64,000 bases of DNA from Kitasatospora indigofera (lineage in GTDB: Bacteria; Actinomycetota; Actinomycetes; Streptomycetales; Streptomycetaceae), in contig NZ_BNBO01000015.1 of assembly GCF_014655955.1 (NCBI RefSeq), positions 92,535 through 156,534 of the forward strand, in the 5' to 3' direction. This document shows positions 24,248 to 36,174 of the stretch, one piece after another (within the stretch, counting starts at the first letter, position 1; each line of letters starts with the position of its first letter). The notes beneath the pieces are model-generated. The model had not been told where the DNA came from. It was given only the letters and a program-made list of their open reading frames with translations, and did not search any database. The position numbers and the translations under genes are program-made.

Positions 24248-25398
24248 TGGCCAAGCGCAATCCGAACGGCGCCGGGAGCATCACCCGGCGCAAGGACGGC
24301 ACCTACGAGGCCCGGGTGTACGTCACCACGACCGATGGACAGCGCAAGCGCATCTCGCGGTACGGCAAGACCCACGACGAGGCAGCGGAGAAGCTAGCCA
24401 AAGCCAAGGAGCTGGAGGACAAGGGGGTACCCACGCCGGCCAAGGCCTGGACGGTCGCCGACTTCCTGGCCTACTGGCTGGAGGAGATCGTGAAGCCCAA
24501 CCAGCGGCCGAACACGTTCGACAAGTACGAGACGATGGTGCGGCTCTACCTTGTCCCCAGGCTGGGGAAAAAGAAGCTGACCAAGCTGGGCATCGCCGAC
24601 CTGCGGAAGTTCTTCAAGGAGCTGGCGAGCGCCGGCGTGGGCGGCTCCACCCGCCAGGAGTGCATGAAGACGCTCCGCAACGCCCTCAACCGGGCGATGC
24701 GAGAGGAACTGATCCTGCGCAACGTGGCGACACTCGTGGACATGCCGCAGGCCACGGCCAAGGAGGTGATCCCCTGGTCCGGGCAGGAAGCGATCACCTT
24801 CCTTCGGTCGGCTCGCTCCCACCGGCTGTACGCCGCGTTCGTCTTCTCCATCGTGCTGGGCCTGCGGCGGGGTGAGCTGCTGGGCCTGCGGTGGATCGAC
24901 CTGGACCTGTCCACCGGCACGGCTCACCCCCGCAAGCAGGTGCTGCGGCGTACCGGGGTCGGGCTGGTGCACGCCGACCTGAAGACGGAGCACTCCAAGG
25001 GTGCCCTGCCGCTCCCCCGGCTCTGCCTAGAAGCGCTGGGGGAGCGGCGGCAGCTTCAGCGGCTTGAGAGGGAGAAGGCTGGCGAGCGCTGGACTGAGAT
25101 GGACCTGGTGTTCACGACCGAGACGGGCGGGATGATCGACCCAGACGGGTTCTCCGGCACCTTCGAGCGGCGGGTGACCCGATCCAGCGTCCGACGCATC
25201 CCGCTCCACCACACCCGGCACACCACGGGCAGCCTGCTGGCCCTGCTGGGGGTCCACCCGAACGCCGCACAGAAGATCCTGCGGCACAGTCGGATCACGA
25301 CCACGCTGGGGATCTACACCCATGTGACGACCGACACGCAGCGGGCGGCGGCGGCGAAGCTGAGCAGCAGTCTGCGGGACCGGATGAACGGGTCCTAG
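24247..25398 (+). CDS. int: tyrosine recombinase (integrase)
   Basis: A 383-residue site-specific integrase of the pSAM2 type. N-terminal arm-binding domain (GSITRRKDGTYEARVYV), core-binding SAM-like domain (about 65-165, TVADFLAYWLEEIVKPNQRP), and catalytic domain with Arg207 (GLRRGELLGLRW), a Lys in TEHSKGALPLP, His321 and Arg324 (HHTRH), His347 (LRHSR) and Tyr357 (GIYTHV). The set is complete, so the enzyme should be active. It lies 168 bp from attR and would recombine within the tRNA-Ile 3' half. Confidence 0.95.
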   Translation: MAKRNPNGAGSITRRKDGTYEARVYVTTTDGQRKRISRYGKTHDEAAEKLAKAKELEDKGVPTPAKAWTVADFLAYWLEEIVKPNQRPNTFDKYETMVRLYLVPRLGKKKLTKLGIADLRKFFKELASAGVGGSTRQECMKTLRNALNRAMREELILRNVATLVDMPQATAKEVIPWSGQEAITFLRSARSHRLYAAFVFSIVLGLRRGELLGLRWIDLDLSTGTAHPRKQVLRRTGVGLVHADLKTEHSKGALPLPRLCLEALGERRQLQRLEREKAGERWTEMDLVFTTETGGMIDPDGFSGTFERRVTRSSVRRIPLHHTRHTTGSLLALLGVHPNAAQKILRHSRITTTLGIYTHVTTDTQRAAAAKLSSSLRDRMNGS

Positions 25399-25456
25399 AC
25401 AGCCGCTTGCGGGCGTTCACAGGGCGTGTGATCCGCGCCACGGGATCGCCGTCACA

Positions 25457-25470
25457 TCCCAAATTTGGGA
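25457..25470. promoter_or_regulatory. 14-bp perfect palindrome in the attP arm
   Basis: TCCCAAATTTGGGA lies between int and attR, in unusually AT-rich sequence for this genome. Position suggests an Int or Xis arm site; no second copy was found by eye. Confidence 0.4.
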
Positions 25471-25526
25471 CCTGCTGCCGACGGTCACGAACCCGCTGGC
25501 GTAAACCGGTGGCGTAATGGCAAACG

Positions 25527-25560
25527 AAACGCCCCGGATGGAGTTCCATCCGGGGCGTTT
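25527..25560 (-). terminator. element-supplied terminator for the restored tRNA-Ile
   Basis: A perfect 16-bp stem (25527-25542 with 25545-25560) ending 5 bp from the att core. In the minus direction it is immediately downstream of the intact tRNA-Ile, so the element supplies both the tRNA 3' half and a terminator. Confidence 0.8.
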
Positions 25561-25565
25561 CCGCA

Positions 25566-25610
25566 GGTGGGCCTAACAGGACTTGAACCTGTGGCCTCTT
25601 CCTTATCAGG
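25566..25610 (-). repeat. attR: 45-bp core within the intact tRNA-Ile
   Basis: Direct repeat of 12233-12277. It forms the tRNA 3' half from the anticodon loop onward and marks the right element end. Confidence 0.92.
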
Positions 25611-25641
25611 GAAGCGCTCTAACCGTCTGAGCTATAGGCCC
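25568..25641 (-). tRNA. tRNA-Ile (anticodon GAT), intact at attR
   Basis: A 74-nt cloverleaf: acceptor GGGCCTA/TAGGCCC, D-arm AGCTCAGACGGTTAGAGC, anticodon loop CTGATAA giving GAT, T-loop GGTTCAAGTCC, discriminator A, no CCA. The 3' half from the anticodon loop onward is the element's copy; the 5' half is chromosomal. Confidence 0.97.
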
Positions 25642-25657
25642 TTGCCGCACTGAAAGA

Positions 25658-27058
25658 TTAGCGGACCGACGGCCGATCTCCCAAATCCGTATCCGCGGCA
25701 CCCCCGGACCCGGCTCCGGGGCGGCCCCCGGCCATGTGCAGCTCAGGGCGCTGCGGGCGGGCGAGCCACTGCTCCCGGGTGGCCGGGAGGCCGCTGGAAC
25801 CGTCGGCCGGGGTGCGGACGGCGAGCACCTGGTTGACCCCGATCCGGTTCTCCTCGAAGGCCAGCGCGGAGGCGGCCATGTACAGCCGCCAGACCCGGGC
25901 CCGGCCGCGGCCGACCTGGCGGACGGCCTGCCCCCAGTTGGCCTCCAGGTTGGCCACCCACTCGCGCAGGGTCAGGGCGTAGTGCTCGCGCAGCGACTCG
26001 ACGTCCCGGACCTCGAAGCCGGCCTCCTCCAGCAGGGAGACCGTGGAACCCACCGGGGCGAGCTCCCCGTCGGGGAAGACGTACCTGCGGATGAAGGGGC
26101 TGAGTTCGTAGTGCTCGCCGGACGGGAGCGGCCGGCGGGAGATCTGGTGGTTCAGCAGCCGCCCGCCGGGGGCCAGCAGGCCGTGGAGCACCGAGGCGTA
26201 CGTCAGGTACTGGACGGAGCCGACGTGCTCGGCCATGCCGACGCTGGAGATCGCGTCGAAGGGGCCGTCCGGGATCTCGCGGTAGTCCTGCAGCCGGACC
26301 TCCACCCGGTCGGCGAGCCCGGCGTCCGCGACCCGGCGGCGGGCGAGCGCCACCTGCTCGGCCGAGATGGACACCCCGACCGCCTCCACGCCGTAGTGCG
26401 TGGCGGCGTGGATCAGCAGCGACCCCCAGCCGCAGCCGACGTCCAGCAGCCGCATCCCCGGGCGCAGGCCCAGCTTGCGGCAGATCAGGTCGAGCTTGGC
26501 CTCCTGGGCGGCCTCCAGGCTCTTGGCCCCGGGCTCCCAGTAGGCGCAGGAGTACACCATCGACGGGCCCAGCACGAGGCCGTAGAAGTCGTTGCCGACG
26601 TCGTAGTGGTGGCTGATCGCCGCGCGGTCCCGGCTGCGGCTGTGCAGCCTGCCCCGGACGGCCCGGGCCTCCTCCGGCGGCGGGGTCGGCTGCAGGCCGA
26701 GGGCGCCGATCCGCAGGGCGGTGCGCAGCAGCTCCCGTCCCTTGCCGACCGCGTCGCCCAGGCCGAGCTTCAGCTGGCGGATCTCGGGGCGCTCGGCGTA
26801 CTGCGCGACGGCCGAGAGCACCTCGTAGAGGTCGGTGTCCGAGGCGATCTCGATGTCGCCGGCCACATAGGCCCGGGCCAGGCCCAGCTCCCCCGGCTGC
26901 CAGACCAGGCGGCGGACGGCCCGGCGGCTGCGCAGCACCAGGGTGGGCGCGCCCGGCGGGCCGGCGATGCTGCCGTCCCAGGCCTGGATCCGCAGCGGTA
27001 CCGGGACCCCCAGCACGGCCTCCAGCGACCCGATCATCTGCCCTGCGAGCTCAGCCAT
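25658..27058 (-). CDS. cyclopropane-fatty-acyl-phospholipid synthase family methyltransferase
   Basis: A 466-residue SAM-dependent enzyme. N-terminal lipid-binding-like domain (about 1-135), then the CFA signatures: AISHHYDVGNDFYGLVLGPSMVYSCAYW, SAM motif I LLDVGCGWGSLLIHAA, VGVSISAEQVALAR, VGMAEHVGS, and LNHQISRRPLP. It should transfer a methyl group to an unsaturated membrane lipid acyl chain, making a cyclopropane or methyl-branched product; which one cannot be told. ATG 27058. It is the first chromosomal gene right of the element and close to gyrA. Confidence 0.88.
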   Translation of the reverse strand: MAELAGQMIGSLEAVLGVPVPLRIQAWDGSIAGPPGAPTLVLRSRRAVRRLVWQPGELGLARAYVAGDIEIASDTDLYEVLSAVAQYAERPEIRQLKLGLGDAVGKGRELLRTALRIGALGLQPTPPPEEARAVRGRLHSRSRDRAAISHHYDVGNDFYGLVLGPSMVYSCAYWEPGAKSLEAAQEAKLDLICRKLGLRPGMRLLDVGCGWGSLLIHAATHYGVEAVGVSISAEQVALARRRVADAGLADRVEVRLQDYREIPDGPFDAISSVGMAEHVGSVQYLTYASVLHGLLAPGGRLLNHQISRRPLPSGEHYELSPFIRRYVFPDGELAPVGSTVSLLEEAGFEVRDVESLREHYALTLREWVANLEANWGQAVRQVGRGRARVWRLYMAASALAFEENRIGVNQVLAVRTPADGSSGLPATREQWLARPQRPELHMAGGRPGAGSGGAADTDLGDRPSVR

Positions 27059-27257
27059 TGCGCGCCTCCGTCCAGCCGTACGGCTGCCTTTGCCTGCGAC
27101 CTGCCTGCGACCTGCGTCCTCGCGAACCGCGCGTCCCAGCTAAGCCCACAGCGGCTGTCGCGGAACCCGGCGGCACGCCGGGGCCGGACGCCCGTCACCC
27201 GAACGCCGGGTGGCCGGACGGCCTGCGCCCCCGAGCCCGGGGCCCGCCCGAACGGCA

Positions 27258-27294
27258 GCGGGCCCCGAAGGCTGCAACAGCCTTCGGGGCCCGC
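27258..27294 (-). terminator. terminator of the DUF3566 gene
   Basis: Perfect 17-bp stem (27258-27274 with 27278-27294) and a 3-base loop, 26 bp after the DUF3566 stop. Confidence 0.9.
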
Positions 27295-27319
27295 TCATTC
27301 CGCCGGAAGTGACTGGGTG

Positions 27320-28084
27320 TCAGTCCTCTTCGGCGAGGGTCAGCTCGACACCACCGGTGAAGCCGGCGGCGGTGTTGTAGATGAACGCCGACAGGGTGGC
27401 CAGCGCGGTCAGCAGCACCACGTCCACCACCGCGATCAGCACGGTGAAGCTCATCACCTTGCCGAAGCCGACGTAGTCCATCAGGTTGAGGCCGCCGGTG
27501 GTGTCCGAGCCGGTGACGTCCTTGAGGGTCTTGGTCAGCGAGTCGAAGACGCCCAGCGAGTCCAGCGTCATCCACAGCACCGCGGCCGCGACGATCAGGA
27601 TCACGCCGACCGCGAGCGACAGCAGGAAGCTGACCTTCATGACCGACCACGGGTCGGCCTTGGTCACCCGGAGCCGGGCCTTGCGGGTCCGTCCGGTGCC
27701 CGCCGCCGCTGCCGGGGCCGGGCGCCGGGCGGCGCCGGCCGCCGCGGGCGCGGCCGGACCGGCCTGGCCCGCCGCCGGGGCCCCCGCGTTCACCCGCGTG
27801 CCGCGGGCCGGCGTGGGCTGGCCCTTGGCGTACGTGGTCGGCTGCGAGAACCCGTTGCCGCCGCCCGCCGCGGGCGCGGCCGGCGGGACCGGCGGCGGTG
27901 GCGGCGTGCCGTAGCCACCCGCCGCACCCGGCTGACCGCCCGAACCGACCGGGGGCATCAGCGAGGTGGACGCCGCCGGGTGCTCGGCCGGAGTCTGCGG
28001 AACACCGCCGTACGGCATGCCGCCCTGTCCTGCGCCCGGACGGCCGCCCGCGGCGCCTCCCGCAGCACCCGTGGCTCCACTCAC
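27320..28084 (-). CDS. DUF3566 transmembrane protein
   Basis: A 254-residue protein: ~145 residues of Gly/Pro/Ala-rich, probably disordered cytoplasm, then the DUF3566 domain (ARLRVTKADPWSVMKVSFLL) with two transmembrane helices (LSLAVGVILIVAAAVLWMT and VLIAVVDVVLLTALATLSAF) and AFIYNTAAGFTGGVELTLAEE. This family sits directly downstream of gyrA in actinobacteria and binds or regulates division/growth proteins in some species; its role here is unproven. GTG 28084 chosen for GGGAGG 6 bases upstream. Confidence 0.85.
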   Translation of the reverse strand: MSGATGAAGGAAGGRPGAGQGGMPYGGVPQTPAEHPAASTSLMPPVGSGGQPGAAGGYGTPPPPPVPPAAPAAGGGNGFSQPTTYAKGQPTPARGTRVNAGAPAAGQAGPAAPAAAGAARRPAPAAAAGTGRTRKARLRVTKADPWSVMKVSFLLSLAVGVILIVAAAVLWMTLDSLGVFDSLTKTLKDVTGSDTTGGLNLMDYVGFGKVMSFTVLIAVVDVVLLTALATLSAFIYNTAAGFTGGVELTLAEED

Positions 28085-28181
28085 CCTGGTCCTCCCGCAC
28101 TCACCGCCAGGCCGGTGATCACCGGCCTGGTTCGTCACTCGTCATCCAGCGCCCGGCGGGATTGCCCGGTACTGGTCGGCC

Positions 28182-28221
28182 GCCCGTACCCCGCGCGCGC
28201 CGGGCGCGCGGGGGTACGGGC
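28182..28221 (-). terminator. gyrA terminator
   Basis: Long GC-rich inverted repeat (arms 28182-28198 and 28204-28221 with a one-base bulge), starting 12 bp after the gyrA stop. Confidence 0.75.
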
Positions 28222-28233
28222 CCCGTGGCAGGG

Positions 28234-30843
<2,610 letters not shown>

Positions 30844-30899
30844 TGGTGGTCAGTTTCCTTTCACGCGTGACTGGACGGTACTGGCGGGGGCGGCCCCCG

Positions 30900-32900
30900 T
30901 CAGACGTCCAGGAAGCGGACGTCCTTGGCGTTGCGCTGGATGAAGGAGCGGCGGGCCTCGACGTCCTCGCCCATCAGGACGGAGAACAGGTCGTCGGCAC
31001 GGGCCGCGTCCTCCAGGGTGATCTGCTGGAGCAGGCGGTGCGCCTGGTCCATCGTGGTGATCCGGAGCTCCTCGGCGTTCATCTCGCCGAGACCCTTGAA
31101 GCGCTGGATGGCGTCGTCCTTGGGCAGGCGGCGGCCGGCCGCGGTGCCGGCGGCGATCACCGAGTCCTTCTCGCGGTCCGAGTAGACGTAGTCGAAGTCG
31201 TCCCGGCCCCACTTGATCTTGTACAGCGGCGGCATCGCCAGGTAGACGTAGCCGGCCTCGACCAGCGGGCGCATGAAGCGGAACAGCAGGGTCAGCAGCA
31301 GGGTGCGGATGTGCTGCCCGTCGACGTCGGCGTCCGCCATCAGGACGATCTTGTGATAGCGGAGCTTGGACTCGTCGTAGTCCTCCTGGATGCCGCAGCC
31401 GAAGGCCGAGATCAGCGCCTGGACCTCGGTGTTCTGCAGCACCTTGTCGATCCGCGCCTTCTCGACGTTGAGGATCTTGCCGCGGATCGGGAGGATCGCC
31501 TGGGTGCGCGGGTCGCGGCCCTGCTTGGCCGAGCCGCCGGCGGAGTCACCCTCGACGATGAAGATCTCGCACTCGGCCGGGTCCTTGGACTGGCAGTCGC
31601 TCAGCTTGCCCGGCAGCGAGGCGCTCTCCAGCAGCCCCTTGCGGCGGGTCAGGTCGCGCGCCTTGCGGGCGGCCACCCGCGCGGTGGCGGCCTGGATCGA
31701 CTTGCGGATGATGTCGCCGGCCTCGACCGGGTGCCGGTCCAGCCAGTCGTTCAGCTGCTCGTGCACCACCTTCTGGACGAAGGTCTTCGCCTCGGTGTTG
31801 CCGAGCTTGTCCTTGGTCTGGCCCTCGAACTGCGGCTCGCCGAGCTTGACCGAGATGATCGCGGTCAGGCCCTCGCGGATGTCCTCGCCGGAGAGGTTGT
31901 CGTCCTTCTCCCGGAGCAGCTTCTTGTCCCGCGCGTAGCGGTTGACCAGGCCGGTCAGCGCCGCGCGGAAACCCTCCTCGTGGGTGCCGCCGCCGTGGGT
32001 GTGGATGGTGTTGGCGAAGCTGTAGACGCCCTCGGTGTACGAGGTGTTCCACTGCATCGCGATCTCCACCGAGATCGACTTGTCCTTGTCCTCCTGCTCG
32101 AAGTCGATCACGGAGGGATGGATCACCTCGCCCTTGCGGGAGTTGAGGTGCGTGACGAAGTCGGCGATGCCGCCGTCGTACTTGTACGTGACGGAGAGCG
32201 GCGTGCCGTCCTCCTCCGCGTGCTCCGCGCGCTCGTCCGTCAGCGCGATGGTCAGGCCCTTGTTGAGGAAGGCCATCTCCTGGAAGCGGCGCGACAGCGT
32301 CTCGAAGGAGTAGACGGTGGTCTCGAAGATGTCCGGGTCGGCCCAGAAGGTGACGCTGGTGCCGGTCCGGTCGGTCGCCTCGTGCTGGGCCAGCGGGGCG
32401 ACCGGGTCGCCGAGCTTGTACTCCTGCGTCCAGCGCGAGCCGTCGGTGTGGATCTCCACCGCGAGCCGGGTGGACAGGGCGTTCACGACCGAGACGCCGA
32501 CGCCGTGCAGGCCGCCGGAGACCGCGTAGCCGCCGCCGCCGAACTTGCCGCCCGCGTGCAGGACCGTCAGCACGACCTCGACGGCCGGCTTCCCCTGGCT
32601 CGCGACCATGCCCACCGGGATGCCGCGGCCGTTGTCGACCACGCGCACCGCGCCGTCGGCCAGGATCGTGACGTCGATGGTGTCGGCGTGCCCGGCCAGC
32701 GCCTCGTCGACGGAGTTGTCCACGACCTCGTACACCAGGTGGTGCAGGCCGCGCTCGCCCGTGGAGCCGATGTACATGCCGGGGCGCTTGCGGACGGCGT
32801 CGAGGCCCTCCAACACCTGGATGGCGTCGGCGTCGTAGGCCTTTCCGGTCGCCGGGTCGATCGGTTCTTGGGTCTGGCTGGGGTTGCCGGAATCGGCCAC
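30900..32900 (-). CDS. gyrB: DNA gyrase subunit B
   Basis: A 666-residue ATPase subunit. Landmarks: GHKL ATPase motifs (EVVDNSVDEALAGH, VVDNGRGIPVG, GLHGVGVSVVNALS), TOPRIM domain EIFIVEGDSAGGSAKQGRD with the catalytic Glu and the DADVDGQHIRTLLLT acidic pair, and the C-terminal RRSFIQRNAKDVRFLDV. GTG 32900 is chosen for GAGAGGG 6 bases upstream and the usual VADSGNP start. The region 32901-33192 upstream should hold its promoter. Confidence 0.97.
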   Translation of the reverse strand: MADSGNPSQTQEPIDPATGKAYDADAIQVLEGLDAVRKRPGMYIGSTGERGLHHLVYEVVDNSVDEALAGHADTIDVTILADGAVRVVDNGRGIPVGMVASQGKPAVEVVLTVLHAGGKFGGGGYAVSGGLHGVGVSVVNALSTRLAVEIHTDGSRWTQEYKLGDPVAPLAQHEATDRTGTSVTFWADPDIFETTVYSFETLSRRFQEMAFLNKGLTIALTDERAEHAEEDGTPLSVTYKYDGGIADFVTHLNSRKGEVIHPSVIDFEQEDKDKSISVEIAMQWNTSYTEGVYSFANTIHTHGGGTHEEGFRAALTGLVNRYARDKKLLREKDDNLSGEDIREGLTAIISVKLGEPQFEGQTKDKLGNTEAKTFVQKVVHEQLNDWLDRHPVEAGDIIRKSIQAATARVAARKARDLTRRKGLLESASLPGKLSDCQSKDPAECEIFIVEGDSAGGSAKQGRDPRTQAILPIRGKILNVEKARIDKVLQNTEVQALISAFGCGIQEDYDESKLRYHKIVLMADADVDGQHIRTLLLTLLFRFMRPLVEAGYVYLAMPPLYKIKWGRDDFDYVYSDREKDSVIAAGTAAGRRLPKDDAIQRFKGLGEMNAEELRITTMDQAHRLLQQITLEDAARADDLFSVLMGEDVEARRSFIQRNAKDVRFLDV

Positions 32901-33192
32901 GAAGCGCCCTCTCTGGCACAGCACGGGCCGCATCCCCTCCCACTGGACGGGAGGGCGTGCGACCACGGCGGTTCGACTCGGTTGCTACAAGCAACAGTGT
33001 TTGGCTTTCAGTCTACCGGTACGACTGACAGAGATGGGCGTTTGGCAGCCCCTGAGGGCAGATATGCCGCCCGAAATCCCCTCTGGACATGTCCCGATAC
33101 TCGCCCCGGGGCCCCAGAGCGCTCAAAAGGGCCGCCAGCGGTTCCGGAGCTTCGCCGTCCGCGAGACCCGCGGACCGCCCGGCCGGCGGCCC

Positions 33193-33717
33193 TCACCCCC
33201 AGGTGTCGCCGGGCCCCTTGCTCCCGGGCGCGCGCAGCCGCCCGTAGCCCCTGACCGGCGCCGCCGGGCCCAGGACCTTGATCACCTTCACCGTGCCGTG
33301 CCCCAGTTCGTGGTTCAGCCGGGCCACCAACTGACGCGCCAGCAGACGGAGCTGGGTCGCCCACGCGGTGGAGTCGCACTGCACCGTCAGGACGGCCGTC
33401 GCCTCCTCGAAGTGCTTCGGCTCACAGTGCGCCGAGATGTCCGGCCCGACGATCTGCGGCCAGCGCCCCATCACCCCGCCCACCGCCGCCGGCGCCTCCC
33501 AGCCGCGCTCGGTGATCAGCCGGTTCAGCGCCGCCCCCAGCGGCACCGGGTCGCGCCCGTCCGCCCGGGCGCCGCTGCGCAGGCCGTGCCGTTTGGCCTC
33601 GCGCTTCTCCCGGACCTGCTCCCCGCGCTTGCGGGCCTGCTCCTTGGCGGCCCGCAGGGCCACCCGCGCCAGGTCCACGCCCGAGGGCTCGGGGGACAGC
33701 TGCGCCGGATCACTCAC
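33193..33717 (-). CDS. dciA: DUF721 protein, DciA-like helicase loader
   Basis: A 174-residue protein with a charged N-terminus (VALRAAKEQARKRGEQVREKREAK) and the DUF721 core: WPQIVGPDISAHCEPKHF, LTVQCDSTAWATQLRLLARQLVARLN. DciA proteins load or operate the replicative helicase DnaB in bacteria without DnaC. Placed between recF and gyrB, its standard actinobacterial position. GTG 33717 with AGGAGAT 4 bases upstream. Confidence 0.88.
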   Translation of the reverse strand: MSDPAQLSPEPSGVDLARVALRAAKEQARKRGEQVREKREAKRHGLRSGARADGRDPVPLGAALNRLITERGWEAPAAVGGVMGRWPQIVGPDISAHCEPKHFEEATAVLTVQCDSTAWATQLRLLARQLVARLNHELGHGTVKVIKVLGPAAPVRGYGRLRAPGSKGPGDTWG

Positions 33718-33843
33718 GACGATCTCCTTCCCCAGGCTGTGGACAGGCCGTCCAGCTTACGAGGTACGGGGGACAACCGGGCCATGACGCCGAACACAGG
33801 ACGCCCGCGGCCCGCGGTCCGGCGTCCCCGGCGACGGGCGCCG

Positions 33844-34977
33844 TCACGGGTCCAGCCGGACGACCTCTCCGTCGGCCACCGCGTACCTGACGCCGGCCAG
33901 CGCCTTCGGGACGTCGTCCGCCACCGCCGCCGTCACCAGCACCTGTTCGCCGCCCGCGACCAGCTCCGCCAGCCGGTCCCGGCGCCGGGCGTCCAGCTCC
34001 GCGAACACGTCGTCCAGGATCAGCACCGGCTCGCCGCCGTCCGCCCGCAGCAGTTCGTAGGAGGCCAGCCGCAGCGCCAGCGCGTACGACCAGGACTCGC
34101 CGTGGCTCGCGTAGCCCTTGGCGGGCAACGGGCCCAGCCGCAGCACCAGCTCGTCGCGGTGCGGCCCCACCAGGGTCATGCCGCGCTCGATCTCCTGCTT
34201 GCGGGCCGCCAGCATCGCCCCCAGCAGCTGCTCCTCGGCCTGCTCGCGGCTGGCCGGCAGCTCGCCCTCGAAGGAGCTGCGGTACTCCAGCACGGTCTCC
34301 CCGCCGCCGGGGGCCAGCTGCTCGTACGCCTGCCGCACCAGCGGCTGCAGGGCGCTCACCAGTTGCAGCCGGAAGGCCGTCAACTCGGCTCCGGCGCGGG
34401 CCAGATGGCCGTCCCAGATCTCCAGGGTGGAGAGGTCGGCGCCCTTGCCGCCACCGGCCCGGCGGGCCATCGCGGCGGTCTTCAGCAGGGCGTTGCGCTG
34501 CTTGAGCACCCGCTCGTAGTCCTGGCGCACGCCGGCCAGCCGGGGGGCCCGGGCGGTGAGCAGTTCGTCCAGGAAGCGCCGCCGCTCGCCCGGGTCGCCC
34601 TTGACCAGGGCGAGGTCCTCGGGGGCGAACAGCACGGTGCGCAGCAGGCCGAGCACGTCGCGCGGGCGGACGTTGTCCGAGCGGTTGATCCGGGCCCGGT
34701 TGGCCTTGCCCGGGGTGATCTCCAGTTCGACCAGGGTGCTGCGGGTGCCGGCGACGATCGAGGTACGGACCACGGCCCGCTCGGCGCCGAGCCGGATCAG
34801 CGGGGCGTCGGTCGCCACCCGGTGACTGCCCAGGGTGGCGATGTAGCCGATGGCCTCCACCAGGTTGGTCTTGCCCTGGCCGTTGGGCCCGACGAACGCC
34901 GTCACGCCCGGGTCGAGGGGGACCTCGGCGCGGGCGTAGGAGCGGAAGTCGGCGAGCGACAGGTGCGCTACGTGCAT
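33844..34977 (-). CDS. recF: DNA replication and repair protein RecF
   Basis: A 377-residue SMC-like ATPase. MHVAHLSLADFRSYA start, Walker A GPNGQGKTNLVEAI, signature LSxG-like region (ESWSYALALRLASYE), Walker B EPVLILDDVFAELDARRR. It helps load RecA at gaps in single-stranded DNA. ATG 34977; the longer upstream frame lacks support. Order dnaN-gnd-recF-dciA-gyrB is typical of Streptomyces. A 17-bp palindrome of two opposed GTCCACA half-boxes sits at 35069-35085, at the gnd stop. Confidence 0.94.
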   Translation of the reverse strand: MHVAHLSLADFRSYARAEVPLDPGVTAFVGPNGQGKTNLVEAIGYIATLGSHRVATDAPLIRLGAERAVVRTSIVAGTRSTLVELEITPGKANRARINRSDNVRPRDVLGLLRTVLFAPEDLALVKGDPGERRRFLDELLTARAPRLAGVRQDYERVLKQRNALLKTAAMARRAGGGKGADLSTLEIWDGHLARAGAELTAFRLQLVSALQPLVRQAYEQLAPGGGETVLEYRSSFEGELPASREQAEEQLLGAMLAARKQEIERGMTLVGPHRDELVLRLGPLPAKGYASHGESWSYALALRLASYELLRADGGEPVLILDDVFAELDARRRDRLAELVAGGEQVLVTAAVADDVPKALAGVRYAVADGEVVRLDP

Positions 34978-35084
34978 GGCTGTGGACTGCGCTCGCCTTC
35001 TGGTCCTGCTGGGAACTGCCTGCTGACGGACGTACCGGCGGGTGGACCGCGCGACCGGGGGCCGCGCGGTCCACAGCCTGTGGA

Positions 35085-35960
<876 letters not shown>

Positions 35961-36075
35961 GACCAAGTCCTTACCTGTGGTGACGTGCATGACGGCGGCG
36001 CCGTTGCCGCACTGCCTGAGCCTACGCCGGGGAGGCGCGCGCCCCTGGCCGGCGAACCGCCGACACAACGGGTGC

Positions 36076-36108
36076 GGCCTCCGCCGGTCGTCCTGACCGG
36101 CGGAGGCC
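36076..36108 (-). terminator. dnaN terminator
   Basis: Perfect 14-bp stem (36076-36089 with 36095-36108), 5-base loop, 67 bp after the dnaN stop. Opposed TGTGCACA/TCCACA sequences lie just to its right (36109-36135). Confidence 0.75.
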
Positions 36109-36174
36109 GTCCACAGGTTGTGCACAGCCTGTGGGTACAGCTGAGGGTGTCGTCCGGCCGGGGCCGGGGCCGGA

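Larger units (their letters stand above)
12278..25610. mobile_element. actinomycete integrative and conjugative element (AICE) in tRNA-Ile
   Basis: About 13.3 kb, bounded by the 45-bp att repeats. Gene order fits the AICE module: regulator (GntR) and Nudix gene on the left; small spread-type genes and a TraB/FtsK translocase in the middle; primase-polymerase, YfjI/DUF3987 protein, xis and int on the right, with int 168 bp from attR. There are no phage structural genes and no relaxase, as expected for elements that move double-stranded DNA through TraB. I see no antibiotic-resistance or metabolic cargo; the cytosine methyltransferase is the only evident accessory enzyme. Boundaries are precise because attL and attR share the tRNA 3' half. 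Confidence 0.92.

Noticed and set aside
12278..25610. Prophage
   Set aside because: There are no capsid, tail, terminase or lysis genes; TraB, DUF2637 and prim-pol genes indicate a conjugative element.
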